Source: Streptomyces sp. NBC_01439
GTDB lineage: Bacteria; Actinomycetota; Actinomycetes; Streptomycetales; Streptomycetaceae
Direction: 5' to 3'
Assembly (NCBI RefSeq): GCF_036227605.1
Contig: NZ_CP109487.1
Coordinates: 5,027,501-5,091,500 of the forward strand
DNA: 64,000 bases
In this document: positions 31,435-41,627 of the stretch, in pieces
How the letters are laid out: every line of letters begins with the position of its first letter
Position numbering within the stretch: position 1 is the stretch's first letter
Translations under genes and position numbers: made by a program
The notes under the pieces: model-generated
The model's input: the letters and a program-made list of their open reading frames with translations, nothing else
What the model was told of the DNA's origin: nothing
The model's database searches: none

Positions 31435-32597
31435 GCGTCCGCACCCGCGACGATCTCGGCGGCCGCGCCGCCATCGTCGGCATCGGAGCGACCGAGTTCT
31501 CCAAGGATTCCGGCCGCAGTGAGCTCAAGCTCGCCGTCGAGGCGGTGCACGCCGCCCTGGACGACGCCGGACTCACCCCCGCCGATGTCGACGGCATGGT
31601 CACCTTCACCATGGACACCAGCCCCGAGATCACCGTCGCCCAGGCGGCGGGCATCGGGGACCTGTCCTTCTTCTCCCGCATCCACTACGGCGGCGGTGCT
31701 GCCTGCGCCACCGTCCAGCAGGCCGCCCTCGCCGTCGCCACCGGGGTCGCGGAGGTCGTCGTCTGCTACCGCGCCTTCAACGAGCGCTCCGGGCGCCGCT
31801 TCGGCTCCGGGGTCCAGCAGCGGGAGCCCTCGGCGGAAGGGGCGGCGCTCGGCTGGTCGCTGCCGTGGGGGCTGCTGACTCCCGCCTCCTGGGTGGCCAT
31901 GACCGCCCAGCGCTACCTGCACACCTACAACCTCACCCCCGAGGCGTTCGGGCACGTCGCGGTCACCGACCGCCGGCACGCCGCGAACAACCCCGCCGCC
32001 TACTTCTACGGCAAGCCCATCACCCTCGCCGACCACGCCGCCTCGCGCTGGATCGTGGAGCCGCTGCGGCTGCTGGACTGCTGCCAGGAGACGGACGGCG
32101 GCCAGGCCGTCGTCGTCACCAGGGCCGAGCGCGCCCGGGACCTGAGACACGCGCCCGCCGTGATCACCGCGGCCGCGCAGGGCGCCGGGCGCCGCCAGGA
32201 GGGCATGACCTCCTTTTACCGTGACGACCTCACCGGGCTGCCGGAGATGGACGTGGTCGCCCGCCAGCTGTGGCGGACCAGTGGGCTACGGCCCTCGGAC
32301 ATCGACGTCGGCATCCTCTACGACCACTTCACCCCCTTCGTGCTGATGCAGCTGGAGGAGTTCGGCTTCTGCGCGCCGGGCGAGGCCGCGGATTTCGTGG
32401 CCGCGGACGCGCTGCCGCTCAACACCCACGGCGGCCAGCTCGGAGAGGCGTACCTGCACGGGATGAACGGCATCGCCGAGGCCGTCCGCCAGCTGCGCGG
32501 TACCTCCGTCAACCAGGTCGCGGGGGCGTCACACGCTCTCGTCACGGCCGGTACCGGGGTCCCGACCTCCGGCCTGATCCTCGGCGCCGACAGCTGA
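31431..32597 (+). CDS. Lipid-transfer protein/thiolase-like aldolase, Ltp2-like
   Basis: 388 residues of thiolase fold. Starts with AAIVGIGATEFSKDSG as in SCP-2-type thiolases and has LNTHGGQLGEAYLHGMNG near the end. Ltp2 works as a retro-aldolase that releases propionyl-CoA from the steroid, using the DUF35 domain of ChsH2 as partner. It closes the operon. Its last bases are followed by a hairpin. Confidence 0.87.
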   Translation: MSVRTRDDLGGRAAIVGIGATEFSKDSGRSELKLAVEAVHAALDDAGLTPADVDGMVTFTMDTSPEITVAQAAGIGDLSFFSRIHYGGGAACATVQQAALAVATGVAEVVVCYRAFNERSGRRFGSGVQQREPSAEGAALGWSLPWGLLTPASWVAMTAQRYLHTYNLTPEAFGHVAVTDRRHAANNPAAYFYGKPITLADHAASRWIVEPLRLLDCCQETDGGQAVVVTRAERARDLRHAPAVITAAAQGAGRRQEGMTSFYRDDLTGLPEMDVVARQLWRTSGLRPSDIDVGILYDHFTPFVLMQLEEFGFCAPGEAADFVAADALPLNTHGGQLGEAYLHGMNGIAEAVRQLRGTSVNQVAGASHALVTAGTGVPTSGLILGADS

Positions 32598-32614
32598 GAC
32601 CCGGGCCCCGTGGC

Positions 32615-32644
32615 CCCCGCCCCCTCCACCTTCAGGGGGTGGGG
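32615..32644 (+). terminator. Hairpin ending the igr-like operon
   Basis: 11-bp stem with one G-T wobble, 32615-32625 with 32634-32644, 17 bases after the aldolase stop. Confidence 0.6.
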
Positions 32645-32731
32645 ACGGCCCTGTTCCTACAACCTGAGGTGGATCCACCATCGGCACCTGCGGCCGATCC
32701 CAGGGCGGGCGGGCGCTCCTAGCGTGGAGAC

Positions 32732-33265
32732 ATGACCACGCCTGTGTGCACACTCGCCTCGAATCCGACGCCGTACCCGTCGTTCTCGGCGTACGTCCGG
32801 ACCCGCGGCACGGTCCTGATGCGCACCGCGCGCTCCCTCACCGCCAACCCGTGCGATGCGGAGGACCTGCTCCAGACCGCCCTCGCCAAGACGTACGTGG
32901 CCTGGGACCGGATCGAGGACCACCGCGCCCTGGACGGCTACGTCCGTCGGACCCTCGTCAACACCCGTACCTCCCAGTGGCGTAAGCGCAGGGTCGACGA
33001 GTTCGCATGCGACGAGCTCCCGGAGCCCGAGGCGGTCCCGGCCGGCGACCCCGCCGAGGCGCAGGCGCTGCGCGACGCGATGTGGCGCGCGGTGACCCGG
33101 CTGCCCGACCGGCAGCGGGCCATGGTCGTCCTGCGGTACTACGAGGACCTGAGCGAGGTGCAGACGGCGGAGCTGCTCGGGGTGTCCGTCGGTACGGTCA
33201 AGAGCGCGGTCTCCCGCGCGCTGGGCAAACTCCGCGAGGACCCGGAGCTCACGCCGGTCCGGTGA
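32732..33265 (+). CDS. SigE-family (ECF) RNA polymerase sigma factor
   Basis: 177 residues. Region 2 about 20-85 (TARSLTANPCDAEDLLQTALAKTYVAWDRI); region 4 about 115-165 (LPDRQRAMVVLRYYEDLSEVQTAELLGVSVGTVKSAVSRAL). It belongs to the short actinobacterial 'SigE family' ECF group. ATG 32732 has GGAG only 3 bases away. No anti-sigma gene is adjacent. Two parS sites follow its stop. Confidence 0.9.
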   Translation: MTTPVCTLASNPTPYPSFSAYVRTRGTVLMRTARSLTANPCDAEDLLQTALAKTYVAWDRIEDHRALDGYVRRTLVNTRTSQWRKRRVDEFACDELPEPEAVPAGDPAEAQALRDAMWRAVTRLPDRQRAMVVLRYYEDLSEVQTAELLGVSVGTVKSAVSRALGKLREDPELTPVR

Positions 33266-33272
33266 CGGATGG

Positions 33273-33288
33273 CGTTTCACGTGAAACG
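33273..33288. promoter_or_regulatory. parS: parS site 2
   Basis: CGTTTCACGTGAAACG: the 14-bp parS core GTTTCACGTGAAAC with complementary flanks. Lies 8 bases after the sigma factor gene. Confidence 0.88.
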
Positions 33289-33304
33289 TGAGGACGTCCG
33301 GGGA

Positions 33305-33320
33305 TGTTTCACGTGAAACA
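33305..33320. promoter_or_regulatory. parS: parS site 3
   Basis: TGTTTCACGTGAAACA, exact 16-bp parS, 32 bases from site 2 centre to centre. The pair lies in the leader of the acyl-CoA ligase gene, so ParB binding could affect that promoter. Confidence 0.9.
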
Positions 33321-33425
33321 CGCCCTGGTTTCTACTCCCGGGTAGTGACATGCCGACCGGTACGTGCGCAGAATCGGCAGCATCCGTAGCCGCCGCAGCG
33401 CCGCAGCGCTCACCGGGAGGACGCT

Positions 33426-35075
<1,650 letters not shown>

Positions 35076-35088
35076 CGACCGCGGGCGC

Positions 35089-35664
35089 CTAACCCCGGGT
35101 GAGCCATGGCCGCAGCAGCCTACTGACTGCGGGCATGGCCACGTAGGTCATCAGGGTGCTGAACACGACGGCGAAGGCGGCCGTCCGCAACACGAAGTGC
35201 AGATTGACCAGGTACGGCCCGAGCACCGCGTTGCCGATCAGTGAGATCGGGAAGATTGCCAGCCCCGAGCTGATCGCCATCTTCCACCGAGGCGGCGCGG
35301 GCCGGGTCGTACCCGGCTTGGCGAACCAGGTCTCCATGCCGTGCAGTTCCCGGCGGGCTATCTCCGTGTGGTGGTGGCCGAGGCAGTTGGCGAACCACTG
35401 CGCCCGCTCCGGGGAGTCCTGCCAGCGCTGGAACGCGGCCTGATTGCGGAAGCGGTGGACCAGGAACCACGGCCCGCCCTCCGTCGCCGGCCGGAAGAGT
35501 CCGTACCCGAGGTGGTCCGGGAAGCCCGCGGCGGTCTCCAGGATGCCGTGGGCCCAGGCCTCGAAGGTCTCCTCGTGGCCGGGCTCCACCTGCCGTGCGA
35601 TGAGCAGGTTCACCTCCCCGTTGTCGGCGGGGACGGTGTGCTCGCTCGTGTTGATGATGGCCAT
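35089..35664 (-). CDS. Antibiotic-biosynthesis-monooxygenase (ABM) domain membrane protein
   Basis: 191 residues. ABM ferredoxin-like domain about 15-110 (VNLLIARQVEPGHEETFEAWAHG, then GPWFLVHRFRNQAAFQRW). Two transmembrane helices follow at about 128-150 and 158-182. This ABM plus two-helix layout is a known conserved bacterial family. The enzyme activity of this subgroup is unproven. It converges on the acyl-CoA ligase with 13 bases between stops. Confidence 0.82.
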   Translation of the reverse strand: MAIINTSEHTVPADNGEVNLLIARQVEPGHEETFEAWAHGILETAAGFPDHLGYGLFRPATEGGPWFLVHRFRNQAAFQRWQDSPERAQWFANCLGHHHTEIARRELHGMETWFAKPGTTRPAPPRWKMAISSGLAIFPISLIGNAVLGPYLVNLHFVLRTAAFAVVFSTLMTYVAMPAVSRLLRPWLTRG

Positions 35665-35677
35665 CGGCCCAGGATTA

Positions 35678-38600
35678 CTAGTTGGTGCCGATCTTGGCCA
35701 GGAGGTCCACGATGCGGCCCTGGACGTCCGCGGTGGTGGACCGTTCCGCGAGGAAGAGGACGCTCTCGCCGGAGGCGAGCCGCGGCAGTTCGGCCGGGTC
35801 GATACCGGTCGCGGTGTAGACGACCAGAGGGGTGCGGTTCAGCTGCCCGTTGGCGCGCAGCCAATCCACGATCCCGGCCCGCCGACGGCGCACCTGCATG
35901 AGGTCCATGACCACCAGGTTGGGCCGCATCCGCGTCGCCAGTTCCACGGCGTCGTTGTCGGCACTCGCCCGTGCGACCTGCATGCCGCGCCGTTCCAGGG
36001 CGGCGGTCAGCGCGGTCGCGATCTCGTCGTGCTCCTCGATCAGCAGCACCCGGGAGGGGTGCTGTTCGCTGTCACGCGGCGCCAGTGCCTTCAGCAGCAC
36101 GGCAGGGTCGGCGCCGTACGCCGCCTCGCGCGTGGCATGCCCCAGCCCGGCCGTGACCAGTACGGGGACCTCAGCGGCCACCGCGGCCTGGCGCAGGGAC
36201 TGCAGGGCCGTCCGGGTGATCGGCCCGGTCAGCGGGTCGACGAACAGCGCGGCGGGGAACGCGGCGATCTGCGCGTCCACCTCCTCGCGGGAGTGCACGA
36301 TCACCGGCCGGTAGCCGCGGTCGCTCAGCGCCTGCTGCGTCTGCACATCGGGTGCGGGCCACACCAGGAGCCGGCGCGGGTTGTCCAGGGGCTCCGGCGG
36401 CAGCTCGTCGTCCATGGGACGCGGCACGGGTCGGTTGACGACCTCGACGGCGCCTCCCGGGCCGTCCAGCGGCTCGGGGCCCTCGTCGGCGCCGGCCTCG
36501 GGCGCCCCTATCGCGAAGGCACGGCCCTGCGGGGCGGGCTCGGCGAGCCGGCGACGGCGGCCGGACCCGGAAGCCGCACCGGACCCGGAAGCCGGGCCGG
36601 AGCCACCCGGGTCGACGGAAATGCCCTGGCCGAGGGTGCCGAGGGCGCGCACGCTGATCGGCTGCGCGGCCTGGCCCTCCGCAGGGGCGTCCTGCGGCCG
36701 ACGCGCACCGGGGACCGCGACCTGGCCGGAGGCCTCGTCGTCCTCGGGAGCGGTGCGGGCCGCCGGAACCGGCCACGCCGGGGCGCCGGCGAGCGCGCGG
36801 CGCCGCCCGGTCGGGTTCTCTGCGGACTCATCGGGCTGCGCGGCGGCGGCAGCAATGGCGGCGGTGGCGGCCTCGGGCTCGGCGCCCGGGGCGCCCAGTA
36901 CCCGGCGACCACGCCGCCCGCCCGGGGCGTCGACTTCGGAGTCGGCCGCGGCGGGAGCCGGTGTTGGGCCGGCGGGCAGCGCGAAGCCGCCCTCGGGTGC
37001 GATGGGCCGCGCGGGAGCGGGCGCCGGCCCGAGCCCGGTCGCGGGGACGGGGCCGCCGGGCTGGGCCGGACCGGCCGGGCCCAGTGCCCGGCGCCGCCCG
37101 GCGGGATGCTCGGTCACCGGAACCGGGGGCACAGCGGGAACGGGCGGGAGCGCGGGCATGGCGGTGCCCCGCGGGGGCACGGGCCGCCCGGGCCCGTCGG
37201 GCCCACCGGCGCCTTCGGCCTCATTGCTGCCGTCACCGGCCCGGCCGCGCCTGCGTCCGGTGCCGAGCCCCGCCGGATTCACCGGGGACTGTGCGAGTTC
37301 GGGCCCCGTCTCGGGAGCTTCGCCGGCCTCGCCCGCGCGCCGCCGCCCGGAAGGCAGCGCCAGCGCGCCACCCTGAGCGGCCTGAGCGGCCTGAGCGGCC
37401 TGAGCGGCCTGAGCGGCCTGAGCGGCCTGAGCCGGCTTGGGGCCGGTGTTCTCGTCGTCCAGGAAGGCGTCCACCCCGCGCCGGCCACGCCGGCCGCCGG
37501 AGACCTTGCCGGGAGCCGCGCCCCCGGCCGTGCCTGCGCCGTCCGTGCCCTCGCCGTCCGTGGCAGGACCGGCCGGGGGCTCTTCCGCCGGCTCCGGCAG
37601 GACCACCGTCCCGGCACCCGAGCCGAGCGGAAGCTCCAGCACGTACGCCCCGCCGGGCGCGCCCGGAACCTCCACCGTCTGCAGCACGCCGCCGTGGGCG
37701 GCCACGATCCCCCGCACGATCGGCTCGTGGACCGGGCTCCCGCCCTCGTACGGTCCGCGCACCTCGATCCGTACGACATCGCCGCGCTGCGCGGCGGCCA
37801 CCACGATCGTCGAGTCGCTGTAGCCGCTGCCCTGGCGGGTCTTGCCGGTCGCGTCCACCCCGGCCACGTCCGCGACCAGGTGGGCGAGTGCGGTCGAGAT
37901 CCGGTCCGCGTCCACCTCGGCCTCGATGGTCGGCGCGTGGACGGCGAACTGCGCGCGGCCCGGACCGATCAGCTCGACGGCTCCGTCGACGCCCGCCGTG
38001 ACGACGGTGTTGATCAGGACCTTCTTCTTCGTGAGTCGGTCCCGGCCGGTGTCCAGACGCTGGTAGCCGAGGACGTTGTCCACCAGCGTGGTCATCCGTG
38101 AGTACCCGGCAGCCAGGTGGTGCAGCAGCTGGTTGGCCTCGGGCCACAGCTGTCCGGCGTCGTCGGCGGCCAGCGTCGCCAGCTCACCGCGCAACTCGTC
38201 CAGCGGCCCCCGCAGGGATTCGCCGAGGACGGCCATCAGCTGTGCGTGCCGCGCGGCGAGGGCGTCGTAGGGCCGCCGGTCGGTGAAGGTCATGACGGCG
38301 CCGACGAGCTGCTCCCCGTCGCGTACGGGCGAGGTGGTCAGGTCGACGGAGACCGGCTGCCCGGCCTTGTTCCACAGCACCTGCCCGCGGACGCGGTGCT
38401 TGCGCCCGCTGCGCAGGGTGTCGGCGAGCGGGGACTCTTCGAAGGGGAAGGGAGAGCCGTCGGCGCGCGAGTGCTGGATGAGGCCGTGCAGTTCGCGGTT
38501 ACCGAGGTCGGTGGCGCGGTAGCCGAGGATCTGGGCGGCGGCCGGGTTCACCAGCACCACCCGTCCGTCGGTGTCGGTGCCTACGACGCCCTCGGCGGCG

Positions 38601-39064
38601 GCGCGCAGGATCATCTCGGTCTGCCGCTGCGACCGGGCCAGTTCGGCCTCGGTGTCCACGGTCTGCGAGAGGTCACGGACCACGAGCATCAGCAGCTCGT
38701 CACCCGTGTACGAGGGTTGCGGCTCGCGGTAGGCATCGCGTCCGTCGAGATGGGCGCTGGTGAGCTCGACGGGGAACTCGGAGCCGTCGGTACGGCGCGC
38801 GATCATCCGCTTGGGTTTCGTGCGGCTGCCGTCGTCCTCGCCGGGCCGGCGCATGGAGCCGGGGATCAGCTTGGAGTCGAACTCGGGCAGGAGGTCGAGC
38901 ACGCCCCGGCCGACGAGCCCGGTTCCGGGGCTCTCCATGATTTCGAGCGCGATCGAATTGGCGTTGACGACCGTGCCGTTGGCGTTGACGAGCAACAGCG
39001 CGTCCGGAAGGGCATCGAGTATTGCTGCGAGGCGAGCAGCGCCTCGGGATGGCCTGCTGCTCAC
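35678..39064 (-). CDS. Large PAS - degenerate kinase - receiver protein
   Basis: 1128 residues. Two PAS domains at about 10-130 and 145-260. A dimerisation-like helix follows at about 265-340, where a kinase would have its His; the matching stretch here (MAVLGESLRGPLDELRG) has none. A HATPase-like part at about 375-500 lacks the usual GTGLGL glycine loop. Then comes about 390 residues of Pro/Ala/Gly-rich linker with repeated GRRRA-type basic motifs and a run of Ala-Gln-Ala. The C-terminus about 950-1125 is receiver-like, with Asp in LVVMDLMQV. GTG 39064 follows GGGAGG. It may act as a sensor scaffold rather than an enzyme. Confidence 0.8.
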   Translation of the reverse strand: MSSRPSRGAARLAAILDALPDALLLVNANGTVVNANSIALEIMESPGTGLVGRGVLDLLPEFDSKLIPGSMRRPGEDDGSRTKPKRMIARRTDGSEFPVELTSAHLDGRDAYREPQPSYTGDELLMLVVRDLSQTVDTEAELARSQRQTEMILRAAAEGVVGTDTDGRVVLVNPAAAQILGYRATDLGNRELHGLIQHSRADGSPFPFEESPLADTLRSGRKHRVRGQVLWNKAGQPVSVDLTTSPVRDGEQLVGAVMTFTDRRPYDALAARHAQLMAVLGESLRGPLDELRGELATLAADDAGQLWPEANQLLHHLAAGYSRMTTLVDNVLGYQRLDTGRDRLTKKKVLINTVVTAGVDGAVELIGPGRAQFAVHAPTIEAEVDADRISTALAHLVADVAGVDATGKTRQGSGYSDSTIVVAAAQRGDVVRIEVRGPYEGGSPVHEPIVRGIVAAHGGVLQTVEVPGAPGGAYVLELPLGSGAGTVVLPEPAEEPPAGPATDGEGTDGAGTAGGAAPGKVSGGRRGRRGVDAFLDDENTGPKPAQAAQAAQAAQAAQAAQAAQGGALALPSGRRRAGEAGEAPETGPELAQSPVNPAGLGTGRRRGRAGDGSNEAEGAGGPDGPGRPVPPRGTAMPALPPVPAVPPVPVTEHPAGRRRALGPAGPAQPGGPVPATGLGPAPAPARPIAPEGGFALPAGPTPAPAAADSEVDAPGGRRGRRVLGAPGAEPEAATAAIAAAAAQPDESAENPTGRRRALAGAPAWPVPAARTAPEDDEASGQVAVPGARRPQDAPAEGQAAQPISVRALGTLGQGISVDPGGSGPASGSGAASGSGRRRRLAEPAPQGRAFAIGAPEAGADEGPEPLDGPGGAVEVVNRPVPRPMDDELPPEPLDNPRRLLVWPAPDVQTQQALSDRGYRPVIVHSREEVDAQIAAFPAALFVDPLTGPITRTALQSLRQAAVAAEVPVLVTAGLGHATREAAYGADPAVLLKALAPRDSEQHPSRVLLIEEHDEIATALTAALERRGMQVARASADNDAVELATRMRPNLVVMDLMQVRRRRAGIVDWLRANGQLNRTPLVVYTATGIDPAELPRLASGESVLFLAERSTTADVQGRIVDLLAKIGTN
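37373..37435 (+). repeat. Seven tandem copies of a 9-bp unit
   Basis: Unit CTGAGCGGC, six exact copies and a seventh with one change. It encodes the Ala-Gln-Ala run in the linker of the PAS protein, so copy-number change would keep the frame. Confidence 0.9.
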
Positions 39065-39184
39065 GACGAGCTTCCTCCCTGACCAACAACTACCGGCAAG
39101 TCACGGGAGGAGTCTAAGGCCACAGGCCCGCGATGGGGTGGCCGATGTGTGGTGGATACCGCCCATCCTGCGCATCCTCCCAGG

Positions 39185-39610
39185 TCAGGAACGCCCACTC
39201 GGAAGCAGAGGTTCCAACTCGTCCCAGCGGCGGATTTCGCATCCGTTGGTCCGCCGGAACGTGGCGTCCACCTTGTGGCCGTTCCAGGTTCCGGTGATCC
39301 GGGCGGTGGCGGGACCCCCGTACTGCATGGTGCAGATCTGCCGCTTGGAGACGGGGACGAAGGGGTCCTTCCCCTCCTGGGCGAACTGATCCAGCCGGGC
39401 GCAGGCCCCTTCCGCCTCCGGGTGGTCGCCGCCGGCGGGGCCGCATTCGAGCCGGTACTCCCGGTCCAACCGGCGGTTTCCGGTGTCTGCCATGGCGATG
39501 GTGAGGCGGTCGGGCGTCCCCAGCAGCCGGCCCAGCGGGAGCGGGGGCAACGGCCCGGCCACCGAGGCGGCCAGGGCGGAGGTGACGGCGAAGGCGGCGA
39601 GACGCAGCAT
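39185..39610 (-). CDS. Subtilisin inhibitor-like (SSI family) secreted protein
   Basis: 141 residues. Signal peptide about 1-20 (LRLAAFAVTSALAASVAG). Inhibitor domain with MADTGNRRLDREYRLECGPAG, and cysteines near RLECG, GACAR, QICTM and GCEIRR that match the two SSI disulfides. The reactive loop would lie near ICTMQYGG, which differs from the usual CPMVYDP, so target range may differ. ATG 39610 follows TGGAG. SSI proteins control secreted proteases. Confidence 0.88.
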   Translation of the reverse strand: MLRLAAFAVTSALAASVAGPLPPLPLGRLLGTPDRLTIAMADTGNRRLDREYRLECGPAGGDHPEAEGACARLDQFAQEGKDPFVPVSKRQICTMQYGGPATARITGTWNGHKVDATFRRTNGCEIRRWDELEPLLPSGRS

Positions 39611-39798
39611 GGGGCACTCCAGGTCGTCCGTACACGTCGTACGCCTGCCCAACGATTCGGGCGCGCTGACGTTGCGTGCCGCGGCTGCTTTAAGGCTTTG
39701 CCCTCCGGCCGTCCCGCCTTGTACCGTGGGAGCGGATTGGTGAGGGGCCCTGCGCCTGTGTCATCATCTGCACGCACCCTCGTACGCGGGGGTGTGCT

Positions 39799-39889
39799 GG
39801 AGGCGTCGCCTAGTCCGGTCTATGGCGCCGCACTGCTAATGCGGTTTGGGTCTTACCACCCATCGAGGGTTCAAATCCCTCCGCCTCCG
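39799..39889 (+). tRNA. tRNA-Ser (anticodon GCT)
   Basis: 91 bases. Acceptor GGAGGCG with CGCCTCC, anticodon stem CCGCA/TGCGG with loop CTGCTAA (GCT at 39835-39837), long variable arm, T arm GAGGG-TTCAAAT-CCCTC. Confidence 0.95.
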
Positions 39890-39894
39890 CACCT

Positions 39895-39932
39895 CATCGA
39901 AGCCCCGGTCCTGACGGACCGGGGCTTCGATG
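39895..39932 (+). terminator. 17-bp hairpin after tRNA-Ser
   Basis: 39895-39911 pairs perfectly with 39916-39932 across TGAC, 5 bases after the tRNA. Confidence 0.85.
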
Positions 39933-40107
39933 CGTTCCGGGGCAATCCGGTCCGCTCCGCCCTTCGCGTGAACCCATCCGGATGATCTCCATCCGGCTCA
40001 TTTCCGCAGGTCAGCAGCGGTTTGGGTAATGGATTTCGCGTCCCGGCGAGGTCCATGTATTGTTGTTCTCGCAAGGCCAACGGGGCGCAAAACCCCAGGA
40101 AGCCCAA

Positions 40108-40180
40108 GCACTCGTAGCTTAACGGATAGAGCATCTGACTACGGATCAGAAGGTTGCAGGTTCGAATCCTGCCGAGTGCA
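40108..40180 (+). tRNA. tRNA-Arg (anticodon ACG)
   Basis: 73 bases. Acceptor GCACTCG with CGAGTGC, anticodon stem TCTGA/TCAGA, loop CTACGGA (ACG at 40141-40143), T arm GCAGG-TTCGAAT-CCTGC. Its 3' end borders an integrase remnant. Confidence 0.95.
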
Positions 40181-40198
40181 CAGCAGGCCAGAGGCCCC
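40176..40198 (+). repeat. Left copy of a decayed att-like repeat
   Basis: The last five bases of tRNA-Arg (GTGCA) plus 18 following bases match 41581-41603 at 22 of 23 positions, in the same orientation. It fits the core of an integration at this tRNA. Confidence 0.5.
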
Positions 40199-40220
40199 GG
40201 ACGAAAGTCCGGGGCCTCTG
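40189..40220 (+). terminator. 14-bp hairpin after tRNA-Arg
   Basis: 40189-40202 pairs perfectly with 40207-40220 across GAAA, 8 bases past the tRNA. It overlaps the left att-like repeat. Confidence 0.8.
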
Positions 40221-40259
40221 CCGTTTCCGGCCGTCCAGCAGCGAAGTACAGCAACCGCC

Positions 40260-40888
40260 TCAGCCGCTACCGCCGCCCATCGCTTCGGACAGCTTGCCGA
40301 TTGCTTCCGCACCTCTTCCTGGCTCTCCTCGGCGTACACCTCCATCGTCATGGCGATCTGCGTGTGCCGCAGGATCCGCTGGGCCACCTTCGGGTGGACC
40401 TTGAGCGCGACCAGGAGCGAGCTGCACGTGTGCCGGTGTTCCGGAGCGGGATCACCCGGAGGCCGGCGGTTCGGGGCCGCAGCGCGAACATCCGGGTCGG
40501 GTTCCCCGGCTCGATCGGCGTCCCCTACTTCGCCGTGAACGCCAGGCCGTGACCGTCCTGCCACAGCTCGCCGGCGGCCACACGGTCCCCGATCTGCTGG
40601 GCCCGCCGCATCCGCAGCGCCTTGAGGCAGAGCGCCGGCAGCGGCAGGAAGTCGTCCGAGTCGCTCACCGGCATCGAAGTCGATCGACTTCCAGGTCAGG
40701 CACAGCACCTCACCACGCCGCAGCCGGAGGCGCAGCACGAGCATCCGCGCCGCGAAGAGGTGATCTCCCCGCGCGATCCCGTCCGCCAGGAACTGATCCG
40801 CTTCGAACACCGACCACGTCTTGATCCGCTTGCGGGCCGTCCGAATGCCGGGACCGAGTCGGGCCGGGCGCCGTTCCACCGGCGTCAC
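40260..40888 (-). pseudogene. Disrupted tyrosine integrase
   Basis: Pieces of an integrase catalytic domain lie in order but in different frames. LRRGEVLCLTWKSIDFD is the Arg-I region; a second frame has LCLKALRMRRAQQIGDRV and reaches an in-frame TAG after LAFTAK; a third frame has HTCSSLLVALKVHPKVAQRI and the Tyr motif MTMEVYAE. The expected end (KLSEAMGGG, stop at 40260) is in another frame again. At least one stop and two or three frameshifts make it inactive. The N-terminal arm domain is gone. Confidence 0.8.
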
Positions 40889-41118
40889 GGACGGCGGGTG
40901 CGTGAGGCGAACGCACCAACGGGAACGGGCGGGCGGGGAGCAGCTGCTGCCGCGATGTGGCGGCGGCCGGTGTGGTCGCCCGCGTCGGTGCCGGTCTCGT
41001 CGTGGCTGATGGGCGCGTCGTTCAGCCGTCTTGCCGAAGCTCGGCCGCCCGTGCTTACGACCGGCCCAGCCTGGTCAGGCCGCCGGCCAAACCCGCGCCA
41101 ACGACCTCGTGCCGCGAT

Positions 41119-41514
41119 TCAGCCCCCCCACACGTCCTCGCCTCCCGGACCGACAGTGATCCCATCGATGCCACGCCCGGTCAGATGCCAGGACTCGAAG
41201 TGTGGGTCCGGGCCGATCCAGAGTCCGGCGCCATCGTGGAAGTCGATGACCAACACACCACGACCACTCACGTCGACTGTAGTGACGGACTGCCCGAACA
41301 ACGCCAAGACGGGAGCAAGGCCCATCCCTGTCCCCGGGTCCAGTTCGTGCCATTCGCCAGCAGCGTCTCGGAACAGGAATGGCGTCTCCAGTACCAATTC
41401 GGCGTCCAACCGGTATCCCTCATCCGGGTCCAGCGCGCCGAAGCTCAGCCTCACCTGCTGATCGAATGCCGTGCGCTCCACTCGAGCGCCGACCAAAGCT
41501 GCCGGAACCTTCAT
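41119..41514 (-). CDS. DUF6188-like protein
   Basis: 131 residues, beta-rich. Features include VRLSFGALD, VTTVDVSGRGVLVIDFHDG, then WIGPDPHFESWHLTGRG and a terminal Gly/Trp motif GGEDVWGG. I recall this as DUF6188, often found near toxins or in accessory DNA, with no proven function. ATG 41514 (MKVPAALVG). It survives within the element remnant and appears intact. The 230 bases between it and the integrase remnant show no gene. Confidence 0.68.
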   Translation of the reverse strand: MKVPAALVGARVERTAFDQQVRLSFGALDPDEGYRLDAELVLETPFLFRDAAGEWHELDPGTGMGLAPVLALFGQSVTTVDVSGRGVLVIDFHDGAGLWIGPDPHFESWHLTGRGIDGITVGPGGEDVWGG

Positions 41515-41580
41515 GCCGCCTCGCCCACCTCCACAACCCACCGACCATGGAACCTTAGATCGTGGGTGCAGCGGCCAGGC

Positions 41581-41603
41581 GTGCACAGCAGGACAGAGGC
41601 CCC
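41581..41603 (+). repeat. Right copy of the decayed att-like repeat
   Basis: Matches 40176-40198 at 22 of 23 bases. It lacks the body of the tRNA, as expected of a displaced tRNA 3' end. Confidence 0.5.
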
Positions 41604-41627
41604 CAGGAGAAAATCTGGGGGCCTCTG
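41594..41627 (+). terminator. 13-bp hairpin beyond the right att-like repeat
   Basis: 41594-41606 pairs perfectly with 41615-41627. Its similarity to the hairpin after tRNA-Arg suggests it once ended that tRNA's transcript. Confidence 0.7.

Larger units (their letters stand above)
40181..41603. mobile_element. Remnant of a second integrated element at tRNA-Arg
   Basis: A broken integrase gene reads towards tRNA-Arg from directly beside it. The stretch is bounded by a 23-bp near-perfect direct repeat that includes the tRNA 3' end. Only about 1.4 kb remains, including a DUF6188-like gene. Most of the element seems deleted. The bounds are tentative. Confidence 0.4.

Noticed and set aside
33273..33320. 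Terminator hairpins after the sigma factor gene
   Set aside because: Both are exact parS palindromes with no loop, and the same sequence occurs at 7134 and 48034 within genes.
40139..40888. Single open frame as an intact integrase
   Set aside because: Only its two ends look like integrase. The middle is out-of-frame Arg/Gly/Pro sequence and conserved parts lie in other frames, so the gene is broken.
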